Assembly: GCF_000772705.2 (NCBI RefSeq)
Contig: NZ_JSBW02000037.1
Coordinates: 62,001-126,000 of the forward strand
Length of the DNA: 64,000 nucleotides
Source of the DNA: Xanthomonas vasicola
GTDB taxonomy: Bacteria > Pseudomonadota > Gammaproteobacteria > Xanthomonadales > Xanthomonadaceae
Direction: 5' to 3'
Shown here: piece after piece, positions 1-8,674 of the stretch
Position numbering within the stretch: the stretch's first letter is position 1
Layout: each line of letters opens with the position of its first letter
The notes under the pieces: model-generated
Database searches by the model: none
The model's input: only the letters and a program-made list of their open reading frames with translations
Told to the model about the DNA's origin: nothing
Made by a program: the position numbers and the translations under genes

Positions 1-926
1 TGCTGCATGCAAGCGCACATCAGCATGGTCAGCAGTAGCACCGGCGGCAGCCCCTGTAATACGCCGATGGCGCTACGCACGCCCAGCCGCTGACGGCGCA
101 GCAGGATCGATGCGAACAGCATCCAACGATGCATCTGCCGCACATACGCAGGCAAATCCGGTATCGCGGTGCGCATCGCGACCGGCGCGATGGATTGCCA
201 GAGTCGTCCACCCCGTTCGCGCACCAGGGTGGCGAATGCCAGATCGTCGGTCAGCTGCGTTAGCAACGAAGAAAAACCACCCCAGCTGCGCAGCTGCTCG
301 GTACGCACTGCGTAGCACATGCCGTTGATGGTCAACGGCGCTGCGAACAGTAGCCAGCCAAGATAGGTCAGCGCGGCATTGTTGTTGACGAACTGCGCCA
401 ACAGGCGGCCCGCCACCGTGTCGCTGTCGCAGTAATACGGAAGCGCGGTGACCACATCGGCATGGGTCAGGTCCAGCAACAGCTGCGACAGCGCGCGGCC
501 GCTGAGGTGCGCATCGTCGTCGAGAATCAGGCTGACGCGCGCAGTGATGTGCGGCAATGCGTAATCGAGTTTCCACGCTTTGGGATTGATGCCGGCAGGC
601 GCCGGGGGCACCTGCACGCGCGCGATACGCACCTGCGGATGCTGCGCGATCACTGCATCAGCCGCGGCGTTTCCCGGGATGTCGTCGGCGTCCAACAACC
701 AAATGAACTGCGCCTGCGGCAATGCCTGCACATTGGCCATGAGCACCTCTTGCAGATGCGCGTCGCCACCCAGAATGGGCTGCAGAATCGCAACGTCTGC
801 CGGCCCTGCAACGGCAGTGCGCGCTGGCCTAATGCGTTCACCCCGCATGACCCACACCACCGCCGTTGTTTTGACCAGCAGCACGGCCAGATACAGCGCT
901 GCCAGGGTCGGGACGATCAGGTCCAT
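1..926 (-). CDS. Membrane glycosyltransferase, GT2/GT21-like (partial at window edge)
   Basis: Reading the minus strand from the ATG at 926 gives about 308 residues before the left edge of the window cuts it off. It begins with a hydrophobic helix (LIVPTLAALYLAVLLV). It then shows features of processive or ceramide-glucosyltransferase-like GT2 enzymes: LLDADD, LILDDDAH, QLTDDLAF and the acceptor-site motif QMHRW, followed by a further hydrophobic segment. The ATG lies inside the last codons of the upstream SDR gene (10-base overlap), so the two are probably translated together. It closes the gumO-gumP-SDR run. The donor and acceptor sugars or lipids cannot be inferred. A lipid acceptor is suggested only by the family and by the KASIII and SDR neighbours. 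Confidence 0.75.
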   Translation of the reverse strand, partial: MDLIVPTLAALYLAVLLVKTTAVVWVMRGERIRPARTAVAGPADVAILQPILGGDAHLQEVLMANVQALPQAQFIWLLDADDIPGNAAADAVIAQHPQVRIARVQVPPAPAGINPKAWKLDYALPHITARVSLILDDDAHLSGRALSQLLLDLTHADVVTALPYYCDSDTVAGRLLAQFVNNNAALTYLGWLLFAAPLTINGMCYAVRTEQLRSWGGFSSLLTQLTDDLAFATLVRERGGRLWQSIAPVAMRTAIPDLPAYVRQMHRWMLFASILLRRQRLGVRSAIGVLQGLPPVLLLTMLMCACMQ

Positions 927-1876
927 TGTGCTGCCTGCCAGCGCACGAAGGCCTCCGCGCCTTCGTCCAGACTGACACTGGGCGGGCCGAGATCGGCAAG
1001 CGTGCGGCGTGGATCAAAGGTCTTGGAATAGGCGAACACGCCGACCCCAAAACGCGTAATCGGCGGTTCGCCACGCAGACGCAGCACGCGATAGACCGCT
1101 TCCACCACGCTGGCCATGCGCAGCGCGGTGCCGATGCGTACCTCGCGCTGCGGCAACGGCAGCTGCAGGCGCGTCAGCACATCCAGCAATAGCTGCTGCA
1201 GATCCACCGGCTGTGCATTGGTGAGGTTGTAGGCCGGCTGCAACTGCGGCGCGGTGGCCGCGCGGTAGAGGTAATCGCACAGCGCATCGATATAGATCAG
1301 GTCGCCGATCACCGGTTGGGTCTGGCCGACGAAACGTGGCAACGCGCCCTTGCGCGCAGCGGCGATCACCCGCGGAAACAGCACCGTGTCGCCGGGCCCG
1401 AACACGGCACGCGGACGCAACACGCTCTTTTCGCCGGGATAGTCATTGAGCAATGTTTCGCCAAAATATTTGGTTTCTGCGTAGGTATTAACGAACCCTG
1501 GGCCGATCGGGCTGTCTTCATCCAGATCGTATTGATGCGCTTCGCGATAGAACACCGAACTGGACGAGACATACAGCAGGCGCGGGCAGCCGTTGCGCTT
1601 GCAGAAGTCGATGACATTGGCAGTGGCTTGCACGTTGTGCAGTTGAAACTGCGCACGCGTGCCCCACGGCGATGCCAGTGCAGCCGCATGAATCACCACA
1701 TCCGGCTGCCAATCCAGCGAAAACGGTTGGCTCAGATCGATACGGTGGTAGTTGGGCAACGCGCTGGGGCGGCGGCCGATGCCGTGCATCTCGACACCCG
1801 GCTGCCCCTGGAAACGCTGCAGGAACGCACCACCAACAAAGCCGGACGCGCCGGTCACAAGAATGCGCAGGCTCAT
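917..1876 (-). CDS. NAD(P)-dependent epimerase/dehydrogenase (extended SDR, OleD/3-beta-HSD-like)
   Basis: The 319-residue protein starts MSLRILVTGASGFVG with a Rossmann GxxGxxG motif. It carries the SDR catalytic pattern Ser (VSSSSVF), Tyr-x3-Lys (YAETK) and a downstream RPRAVFGPGD segment typical of extended SDRs such as sugar epimerases, 3-beta-hydroxysteroid dehydrogenases and OleD. The ATG at 1876 forms an ATGA overlap with the gumP stop, which favours it over the GTG at 1882. Because it sits between a KASIII-like gene and a glycosyltransferase, reduction of a beta-keto lipid is as plausible as nucleotide-sugar epimerisation. The substrate is not determined. Confidence 0.85.
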   Translation of the reverse strand: MSLRILVTGASGFVGGAFLQRFQGQPGVEMHGIGRRPSALPNYHRIDLSQPFSLDWQPDVVIHAAALASPWGTRAQFQLHNVQATANVIDFCKRNGCPRLLYVSSSSVFYREAHQYDLDEDSPIGPGFVNTYAETKYFGETLLNDYPGEKSVLRPRAVFGPGDTVLFPRVIAAARKGALPRFVGQTQPVIGDLIYIDALCDYLYRAATAPQLQPAYNLTNAQPVDLQQLLLDVLTRLQLPLPQREVRIGTALRMASVVEAVYRVLRLRGEPPITRFGVGVFAYSKTFDPRRTLADLGPPSVSLDEGAEAFVRWQAAQWT

Positions 1877-2721
1877 CGCCACTCCGGTTGGTAACGGTCA
1901 AGACTGGGTTGGCAATGCGACGGCAGGATTGCCAGCTCCGGATGCGCCTGCGACAAGGCGTGCAAGTGATGCACGGTGCGCTGGAATGCTTGCCAGTCAT
2001 GCATCAGCAAACGCGTGGGCCACGCTGGCCATTGCAGCGTTGTCCAGGTGGCCGACGACCACACTGCGTCCGCACACAGCAACACCCCGCGGTCGTGCTG
2101 GTCGCGTACCAATAGCCCCATTTGGCCGGGCACGTGCCCCGGTAGCGGTACCGCGAGCACGCTGCCGTCTGCGAACAGATCGTAGGCAGGGCCGAGCGCC
2201 TGCCAGGCACCGGTCAATGCACGCTGCGATGTTTGTTCGGCAAACTGCAGCCGTTGATCGAAGTCGTCGGGTAGCAATTGCGGTAGCAAGGCGCGACGCA
2301 ATCCACCCACGCGTGAACAGCTGCGCAACTGCTGGTAATCGGCACGCAGGCAGATAAAGCGCGCATGCGGCAGATCGCGCAGACCGCCCACATGGTCGGC
2401 ATGGAAGTGGGAAATCAGGCACCAGGCAATGTCATCCAGCGCCACGCCGCGTTTGGCCAACTGCGCGCCCAGGGTTTCGTGGGTGGGCAAGGTCACTGGT
2501 GTGGTCCAGCGGTACAGACGCTCCGGCCACGCATCGGTGGCGCGAAAAAAATGCGTGGCGTAGCCGGTGTCGTACAACAGCGCGCCACGCTGCGGATGTC
2601 GGATCAACACGCTCAATGCGGGGAATTCCACTGCATGCCAGTGGCCATCGGCACGCACCATGCGTTCGCAATGGCGACAGTGGCCGACGCGCAGCAGCTC
2701 GAGCGAGACGCGCACGAGCAT
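1873..2721 (-). CDS. gumP: GumP, metallo-beta-lactamase-fold hydrolase
   Basis: This 282-residue protein has the metallo-beta-lactamase signature HFHADHVGG (metal ligands), a later LPGHVPG histidine and LLCADAV aspartate, and a C-terminal LPSHC histidine. Together these give a complete binuclear-metal ligand set. There is no signal peptide, so it is probably cytoplasmic. The ATG overlaps the gumO stop as TGATG. GumP is the name used for this gene at the distal end of Xanthomonas gum loci. It is not one of the gene products assigned a step in making or exporting the xanthan repeat unit. A thioesterase- or lactonase-like reaction is possible, but the substrate is unknown. Confidence 0.88.
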   Translation of the reverse strand: MLVRVSLELLRVGHCRHCERMVRADGHWHAVEFPALSVLIRHPQRGALLYDTGYATHFFRATDAWPERLYRWTTPVTLPTHETLGAQLAKRGVALDDIAWCLISHFHADHVGGLRDLPHARFICLRADYQQLRSCSRVGGLRRALLPQLLPDDFDQRLQFAEQTSQRALTGAWQALGPAYDLFADGSVLAVPLPGHVPGQMGLLVRDQHDRGVLLCADAVWSSATWTTLQWPAWPTRLLMHDWQAFQRTVHHLHALSQAHPELAILPSHCQPSLDRYQPEWR

Positions 2722-3752
2722 CAGTAGCGCAACACCATGCCGCCGATGGCGAGCCCGGCGCCGGTGCCGAGTAGCGCGACCAGATCGCCGCGCTGCAGGC
2801 CCAGTTCGACGCATGCATGATGCAGCGCATGCGGCAACGAAGCGGCGACCTGGTTGCCCGTGCGTTGCAGGATGCGCACCACCTGATCGGGGCGCAGTTG
2901 CAGTGCCTGCACGACATGATCCAGGCCTCCGCCGGAGGCCTGATGCGGGACCAGGCAACGCAAGGCTGCAGGGGTGGTACCGGCCTCGCGCAACAGCTGT
3001 TCCCAAAACGCCGGCAAATGCCGCGCGGCGAAGCGGTAGGCGCCGCGCCCGTCCATGCAGAACACGCGTGAGGCATCGGGGGTGCTGTCTTCGCCGTGCG
3101 GATAACGCGTGCCGCCGCCGCGAATACGGCACAGCTCCGCGCCACTGCCGTAACTGGACAGCCGGCTGGAAAGCAGCGCCGAGCCCTGCCCTGCGTCGCT
3201 GCGTCCAACAAACACTGCCGCTGCGCCATCGCCGAACAGGCCGGCCGTGGCCGGGGTCGCCGCATCCAGCCCGGCCGATGCGACCTCGCTGGAGACGATC
3301 AGCACGCGCTTGTAGCGTCCCAGCGCAAGCGCATTGGCTGCCATATCCAGTGCCACCAGAAAACTCAAGCATGTGGCATTGACGTCGAATGCGGGAATGC
3401 CCGAATCGCCGAGGCCGAGCGCGCGTTGGATCAACACCGCCTGGCACGGGATCGGCTGCTCCATGACGCTGCAGGCGGAGATCAGGCAATCGATTTGACT
3501 GGCATCGAGACCGGCGCTGGCCAAGGCCTGTTGCGCGGCGGCTGCACCCATCGACGATGCGGTCTCGCCCTTGCCCACGTAATGGCGGGTTTCCACGCCC
3601 AGACGTGCGAACGTGGTCCCCGCCGGCAACTGCCAGCGGGCGTCCAACTGGCGCGAGGTGACTTCCGTCGCCGGAACATGGCACCCGGTGCCCAGAATGC
3701 GCAGCGGCAATGCGTTCAACGCGGAGCTCTCAAGACACAAGGCGCGCAGCAT
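2721..3752 (-). CDS. gumO: GumO, beta-ketoacyl-ACP synthase III-like condensing enzyme
   Basis: The 343-residue thiolase-fold protein resembles FabH and OleA. The nucleophile Cys is near residue 128 (NATCLSF), His near 270 (VPHQAS) and Asn near 300 (GNQVAAS), so the Cys-His-Asn triad is complete. It would decarboxylatively or non-decarboxylatively condense acyl thioesters in the cytoplasm. It is followed directly by gumP and an OleD-like SDR with overlapping start and stop codons. That is unlike a fatty-acid-synthase context and suggests a dedicated lipid product. It is separated from gumN by about 430 bases, so it may have its own promoter. Confidence 0.9.
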   Translation of the reverse strand: MLRALCLESSALNALPLRILGTGCHVPATEVTSRQLDARWQLPAGTTFARLGVETRHYVGKGETASSMGAAAAQQALASAGLDASQIDCLISACSVMEQPIPCQAVLIQRALGLGDSGIPAFDVNATCLSFLVALDMAANALALGRYKRVLIVSSEVASAGLDAATPATAGLFGDGAAAVFVGRSDAGQGSALLSSRLSSYGSGAELCRIRGGGTRYPHGEDSTPDASRVFCMDGRGAYRFAARHLPAFWEQLLREAGTTPAALRCLVPHQASGGGLDHVVQALQLRPDQVVRILQRTGNQVAASLPHALHHACVELGLQRGDLVALLGTGAGLAIGGMVLRY

Positions 3753-4179
3753 ACCGTGGCGGCATCGGCAGGACTAACCTCGAAGGGGATAGCCGATGCA
3801 GCACTGCGATGGTTGGCGCGCACGTCTTGCATGGCCTGCCATTGAGGGCAGCGGCAGACGCTAGCTGACGGTCAGCCTCTTCGCTGCCAGACAGGCGATA
3901 TCCGTGACCTCACGCAGGAAGGCACCAGAGGCTGCAGGGAGCGGCAGGCGGCTTCGCATCTGCGTCGCAGCTGCTAGTGCCGCTATCCGGACATGCAGTA
4001 CGTCGGACCTTGAGCAGGACGCCCCTGTCTCCAGACGCTTAGCCACACGACGTGTACCAGGCCACGCCGATACGGGCGCCGCGCACAAGCACGACAACCG
4101 CATGACAGAACGACCGACCCGTGCCTGTGCTTGCCTCTACGGAAACAGCATGGCACGCAGCGAGCCTCACCAAACCGGC
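3753..4179 (-). other. Intergenic region between gumN and gumO
   Basis: About 427 bases with no convincing gene. An 80-codon minus-strand reading frame at 3861-4103 has arginine/cysteine/serine-rich, low-quality coding content and no recognisable motif. The region separates gumN from the gumO-gumP-SDR-GT run and is the likely place for a terminator and/or promoter. No strong hairpin was identified by eye. Confidence 0.4.
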
Positions 4180-5196
4180 TTAGGGCGCTTCCACCTCATA
4201 GCCCAGCGCCTGCAGGCGCGCCAGATAGCCATCTGGGGCGGTCAGCCGGCTAATCGGCAGCACCGCGAAGGTGCTGCGATTACGTCGTAAGGCAGCGGCG
4301 GCGATGCTCAGCCAATGCTCGCGCATGCGCCGTTCCAGATCGTCGATGCCGCGCTTCTTCGCGGCACCAGAGCTGGCCATCGCCCCCATGCAGGCGGCCT
4401 GCGGGTCTTCGCGCGGAAGCTGACGCAAGGCTTCGATATCCCCCACCGACCAGGCATTGGCACGCTCCACCATCGTGGGAAGATCGCGTTCCACCGTCAC
4501 CAAGATGCTGCGGAAGCATGCGGTATCGTCCATGCCACCGGCACGGAATTCCTTGAGCGCCTGGCGCGGGTCCGCGATCTTGTAGTCCAGCGCCGTGGGC
4601 GTCGGCTTGATGCCTGCGCGCTTGGCGGCACGCTCCACGACCGACCAGATCACCGGCGAGCGGGCCAGGCCCGAGCGCTTCAGCGCCGCCTGATACAACT
4701 CGCCGGCTGCCAGCATCGGGCGCTTGCGCTCGACACCGCGGTCGCCGCCGATGTAGCGGGCCTTGGCCACGCTCCAGCGCGTATATAGATCGGCTGGCAG
4801 CACCTCGCGCAGTTCGCGGCCATGCTCGTTCTTCACTGCCTTCATTGCCAATGGCAACAACGTCAGCCTGCCGAAGAACCCCATGCCGACATCGAGCTCG
4901 ATGGTCGGCGCCATCAATACCTGTTGGGATTGGCCGATGATGGTTTCCACTTCAGTCGATTGCCACTGCAGCCGCTTAGGCAATGGTGACAAGGTGCCCA
5001 GTATCCACAACACATGGTCGCCCTTGCTGACCTTCCACAAGCCCGGTCCGGGCTGCACGCCGCGCACGACCATGGCCTCCAGATCCACCACCGGCGGAGG
5101 CGGTGGCACAGTCTTCGGTGGCGCAGTCTTGCCGGCGGTCGCCAACAGCGACACCAGCATCAAGCCCACTCCCCATCCCGCTACCTTGCGTTGCAT
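4180..5196 (-). CDS. gumN: GumN, TraB/GumN-family protein
   Basis: The 338-residue product begins with an export signal (MQRKVAGWGVGLMLVSLLATAG) followed by a proline-rich linker. The body matches the TraB/PrgY/GumN family in layout: LWKVSKGDHVLWILGTLSPLP near the start, a long helical middle and the closing segment ISRLTAPDGYLARLQALGYEVEAP. The family resembles metallopeptidase-like erythromycin esterase/ChaN folds, and its biochemical role is not established. It lies 89 bases after the cupin gene. It is the last gene before the gumO block and is full length here with no insertion. Confidence 0.9.
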   Translation of the reverse strand: MQRKVAGWGVGLMLVSLLATAGKTAPPKTVPPPPPVVDLEAMVVRGVQPGPGLWKVSKGDHVLWILGTLSPLPKRLQWQSTEVETIIGQSQQVLMAPTIELDVGMGFFGRLTLLPLAMKAVKNEHGRELREVLPADLYTRWSVAKARYIGGDRGVERKRPMLAAGELYQAALKRSGLARSPVIWSVVERAAKRAGIKPTPTALDYKIADPRQALKEFRAGGMDDTACFRSILVTVERDLPTMVERANAWSVGDIEALRQLPREDPQAACMGAMASSGAAKKRGIDDLERRMREHWLSIAAAALRRNRSTFAVLPISRLTAPDGYLARLQALGYEVEAP

Positions 5197-5285
5197 TGCG
5201 TGTCGCCCCCTATTTGAGGCGGACAGTACGCGAAGCCGGCAGCGGCCGCGTTAGGGAAGCGTTCGGCCGTCCTCGTCCTCGGTGT

Positions 5286-5747
5286 TTAGCGTGGAAGCAG
5301 CGTGTCCAGGTGCGTCGCCAGCGGCGAGGCCGCGTCGAGCAGCGCGAAACCTTCCCACACGAAGCCCGGCGATACCGTGCAGCCCACCAGGCTGAAGTCG
5401 CCGAGCGAACGCGCCGCCTGCCAGCAACCAGCGGGCACCACATGCATCGGTTCACCGCGCTCGGCGGCATCCACAATCACGCGCTGCAATTGCGCGCTGG
5501 AGGGGTCGTAGATCAGCAGTTCCAGCGCATCGCCCTGCTGCCAATGCCAGGTCTCTTCGGCATCCACACGGTGCCACGCACTGCATTCGCCTGCGCTCAG
5601 CAAAAAGCGGATGGCGGTCAACGCCGGGCGGGTTTGGCCGTTGTCGATGACATGGCGTGCGGAAGCATAGACGCGGCGATAGTGCCCGCCTTCGGGATGC
5701 GGGGCGAGGTCCAGCGCGTGGATCAGGGCGGCCGCGGTCGGATGCAT
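5286..5747 (-). CDS. Cupin superfamily protein (DUF985-type)
   Basis: The 153-residue protein begins HPEGGHYRRVYAS and continues with SAWHRVDAEETWHWQQGDALEL, the histidine/glutamate pattern of a metal-binding cupin of the DUF985 (Cupin_5) group. The GCTVSPGFVWEGFALL segment is also characteristic of that group. No signal peptide is seen. It starts only 38 bases after the gumM stop on the same strand, so it is probably co-transcribed with gumM. A sugar-modifying or isomerase role is possible, but none is known for it in xanthan synthesis. Confidence 0.85.
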   Translation of the reverse strand: MHPTAAALIHALDLAPHPEGGHYRRVYASARHVIDNGQTRPALTAIRFLLSAGECSAWHRVDAEETWHWQQGDALELLIYDPSSAQLQRVIVDAAERGEPMHVVPAGCWQAARSLGDFSLVGCTVSPGFVWEGFALLDAASPLATHLDTLLPR

Positions 5748-5781
5748 GCGTGCATGCTAGGCCAGAGGCGCCACCACTGCA

Positions 5782-6576
5782 TCAGGGCAGCTGTTTGCCC
5801 GCGCGCAAACAGGTGCGGAAGAACACCAGCAGATCCCAGCTATAGCGCTTGAGCAAACGGCGGGGCTCGTTAAGCAGCCGATACATCCATTCCATATGCA
5901 GGCGCCGCACCCACTCGGGCGCACGCTTGGCGGTACCCGACAAGAAGTCGAGCAACGCGCCCACACCGAAGACCAGCGGAACGCTCAGCGCCTGGCTGTG
6001 ATCCAGGATCCAGCGCTCTTGCAGTGGATTGCCGAACGCCACCAGCAACACATCGGCACCGGAGCGATTGATCCGCTCGGCTAGACCCTCGCCCGCCGCA
6101 GCGAATTCGCCGTAGCCGTCGCACATGCCGACCACCTGCTGCCCCAACGTCCCGGTCAGCGTGGCTGCAGCGGTCTTGCCGACGCCCGGACGACCGCCCA
6201 GCAGAAAGAACTTGAGCGGCTGTGCACTCTCACGGCACAGATACGGAATCAGGTCGGTGCCATTGAGGTTACCGGCGAAGCGACGGCCATGGATCAGCCG
6301 CGCGGCCAGATCCATGCCGATCCCATCGTTGACGATGCGCACGCTGGGCTCGCGCATGCGCATCCGCAGTGCCTGGCACTGCACGATGAAATTGGTATTG
6401 GCGAAGAACACCCGACGCGGCTGACGGGCTGCCAGCGCATGGAACAGATCCAGCGCGAACGCTTCCTGCGTGGTGGACAACACCGGAAAGCCACCCAGCG
6501 GAATCACCACACCGGGCGGCGTGGTCCCGTTGGCGATTCCCGTTGTTTCCATGTCCACACGCTGGCCCTGCATCAT
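5782..6576 (-). CDS. gumM: GumM, xanthan beta-1,4-glucosyltransferase (WecG/TagA/CpsF family)
   Basis: GumM adds the second glucose to undecaprenyl-PP-glucose, completing the cellobiose backbone unit on the cytoplasmic face. The protein shows WecG/TagA/CpsF features: FFANTNFIVQCQ, NDGIGMDLAAR, GRRFAGNLNGTDL, FLLGGRPGVG, and VAFGNPLQERWI with the conserved aspartate after it. I placed the start at the ATG pair at 6576/6573, five bases after the gumL stop. An ATG at 6549 is an alternative and gives about 255 residues. The last hydrophobic helix (YSWDLLVFFRTCLR) is typical of the family's membrane-binding tail. Confidence 0.93.
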   Translation of the reverse strand: MMQGQRVDMETTGIANGTTPPGVVIPLGGFPVLSTTQEAFALDLFHALAARQPRRVFFANTNFIVQCQALRMRMREPSVRIVNDGIGMDLAARLIHGRRFAGNLNGTDLIPYLCRESAQPLKFFLLGGRPGVGKTAAATLTGTLGQQVVGMCDGYGEFAAAGEGLAERINRSGADVLLVAFGNPLQERWILDHSQALSVPLVFGVGALLDFLSGTAKRAPEWVRRLHMEWMYRLLNEPRRLLKRYSWDLLVFFRTCLRAGKQLP

Positions 6577-6580
6577 CGAA

Positions 6581-7375
6581 TCACCCAAGGTCGTAAGGGA
6601 ATGCAGCCAACAGCCCGGCCTGCAGTTTTTCCAAATCGAAATCGCCGTTGCCACCCAACTGCAGACACTCTTCCACGCTGTTACCCGAATGCCACTGCAT
6701 ACGTCCGGTGCCGTTGTAGTAGTCGTCGTACTTGAAGCGATCTTCGCCGTTGCCCCAATCCAGATACACCGCGAGGATTCCATAGGCTTCGGCAAGAATC
6801 AGGCCGTGCAACGAACTGCTGATCACCAATTCGGCGCCAAGCAATGCGCTCATGAAGGTTGCTGGCTTGACGTTCGGGAACACCAAGTGGTCTTTGTACG
6901 CGCTGTATTTTTCGACCGGCTCGTTGAAGTGAGGAACGATGGCGAACGGCCGCTTGTTGATCGCGCCAAGCGCATCGGCCGGGAAGAACATCGGCGTCAG
7001 CAGCCCGGGATCGCCATACACTTCCGGCACCGCGATGCCGCGATCGAGCAGAAACTTGCGCGTCTTCGGCCCGCGCACTGCACGCACGTCGAGCGTACTG
7101 AAGGTGTTGCGTTCGGCAGGAATCTTGCCGTTGATGCCACTGCCCCAGACAGTGTCACCGTCTTTGGCGAAATGCAGCACCGAACCGATCGCAATCAGCT
7201 TCTTGCTCAGATCCTGCTTCTCGATCAGCGTCTTGTCCTGCAAGGACAGCACGCAGGAGACGATCACCTTGGACAGGTGATCTCCCATATTCACGCCAGC
7301 GTTCTTGGGCTGCCACCAGAACAGTGCACGACGTTCTGCATGTTCTATCCATTTCTGCAGCAAGGCGTTGGCCAT
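6581..7375 (-). CDS. gumL: GumL, ketal pyruvate transferase of xanthan
   Basis: GumL transfers pyruvate from phosphoenolpyruvate to the terminal beta-mannose of the pentasaccharide. The 264-residue protein belongs to the polysaccharide pyruvyl transferase family. Visible family features are AGVNMGDHLSKVI near the N-terminus, AIGSVLHFAKDGDTVWGSGI, RAVRGPKTRKFLL, YGDPGLL and the ISSSLHGLILAEAYG motif. It ends five bases before the gumM start, so these genes are tightly coupled. Confidence 0.95.
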   Translation of the reverse strand: MANALLQKWIEHAERRALFWWQPKNAGVNMGDHLSKVIVSCVLSLQDKTLIEKQDLSKKLIAIGSVLHFAKDGDTVWGSGINGKIPAERNTFSTLDVRAVRGPKTRKFLLDRGIAVPEVYGDPGLLTPMFFPADALGAINKRPFAIVPHFNEPVEKYSAYKDHLVFPNVKPATFMSALLGAELVISSSLHGLILAEAYGILAVYLDWGNGEDRFKYDDYYNGTGRMQWHSGNSVEECLQLGGNGDFDLEKLQAGLLAAFPYDLG

Positions 7376-7414
7376 AAGATATGAATCTCCTAAAAAGAAA
7401 AGATGTGCGCCGCA

Positions 7415-8611
7415 TCAATGCGAGAGCGCAGCCTCCGACGAGGCATGCACTACTGCGCTTTGCTGTGGATACAAACGTGTTTCCGGATACGCGCTGGGAT
7501 TCAGCACGCGATCGGTGGTGTCGGACCAATTCAGGCACTGGCGATAACGTAAGCGCGGTGCTTCCAGGGCGCGGCCAATTGCCGAAATGACAGAATCAGC
7601 GTTGCCAGGAGTGTAGCCGAAACGCGATTGATACGGCCCGACCACGGCATTCGGACACACAGCAGGCAAGCCGAAGAAGTCGTACTGCAACAACTTCATC
7701 GAACTATCGGCCAGGTACACCGGCACCTGCTCGGACGCGTAGGGCGCAATTCCGAAACGTGCGTGTTTTATGTAGCCAATCGTCTCGGCGTGCTTCATCT
7801 CGCCGTAGACCACGACGTTATCGCCATAGCCCGGATGCCGGCCCATGCCCGAGCCGATCACGTGAAACGTCACCTGCGGAAAGGCCTTGCTGGCGACCAC
7901 GAAGAACTCCGGATCGAACAACATCGAACCGACAGCGATCGCATGAATGCCCTCACCGTACGGTGATGGGTCGCCGAGCTGATCAAGGTTGTGATCCACG
8001 CCATGGCCCACGTGATAGACGTTGTCGCGGCTGGCGATTTCGTCTGCCATTGCCGGCGACACCAACGCGATCACATCGAGCGTGGGCGCGACGCGGTCGA
8101 ACTCGCGTTCGATATAGGACGCAACATTGATCGTGCTCAGTCCATCGGACGCGCGATAGACCAGCTTCGCTCCCGGATTGATGCGTTTTGCCAGTTCGAT
8201 GAAAGCGACCGCAATGCCGCTTTCGAACACGATCACATCCGACTCGCGCATCCAGTCGAGCAGTTGGCGTGGCGGGTGTGCGGCGTACCAGCGGAACATC
8301 GCATCCTCGACCGAACGTAGCCACGGACGGCGCGTATTGAACGGATGCACCGTCGTGCGCCACAGGTAGCACTCGACACCCTTATGCGAGACCACTGTAT
8401 TTGCCGTCTCGTCAAGCGGCAGCCGCATATCACCCTTCATCCGCGACAACCGGCTGTAACGCAGCGAGAAAAACCGCGTGGTTCCGCGCAGTGCCAGTTG
8501 ATCGGTGATGAAATGGATATTGGCGCGTCGCGGCGTGCGGTAATCGTGGGCGGACAAGACCAGATAGCAAGGCCGGCGGATGCCGGAAGCGGCGGCGGGT
8601 GTGTCGCTCAT
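7415..8611 (-). CDS. gumK: GumK, beta-1,2-glucuronosyltransferase (GT70)
   Basis: GumK adds glucuronic acid from UDP-GlcA to the lipid-linked trisaccharide at the inner membrane. The 398-residue length matches the characterised enzyme. The catalytic aspartate (Asp157 in the published structure) corresponds to Asp156 here in YRASDGLST. The C-terminal nucleotide-binding half contains [16 protein letters not shown] and [21 protein letters not shown], a GT-B fold pattern. There is no transmembrane helix; the enzyme is a monotopic membrane-associated protein. The gap to gumJ is about 60 bases. Confidence 0.96.
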   Translation of the reverse strand: MSDTPAAASGIRRPCYLVLSAHDYRTPRRANIHFITDQLALRGTTRFFSLRYSRLSRMKGDMRLPLDETANTVVSHKGVECYLWRTTVHPFNTRRPWLRSVEDAMFRWYAAHPPRQLLDWMRESDVIVFESGIAVAFIELAKRINPGAKLVYRASDGLSTINVASYIEREFDRVAPTLDVIALVSPAMADEIASRDNVYHVGHGVDHNLDQLGDPSPYGEGIHAIAVGSMLFDPEFFVVASKAFPQVTFHVIGSGMGRHPGYGDNVVVYGEMKHAETIGYIKHARFGIAPYASEQVPVYLADSSMKLLQYDFFGLPAVCPNAVVGPYQSRFGYTPGNADSVISAIGRALEAPRLRYRQCLNWSDTTDRVLNPSAYPETRLYPQQSAVVHASSEAALSH

Positions 8612-8674
8612 GGGCCGTGTCCTATGAATGAGTGAGAGAAATGATGCCTGATTGCAGGCGAAAACAATGTCGAC

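Noticed and set aside
3861..4103. 80-codon frame between gumN and gumO
   Set aside because: No motif, poor codon character, and no coupling to neighbours.
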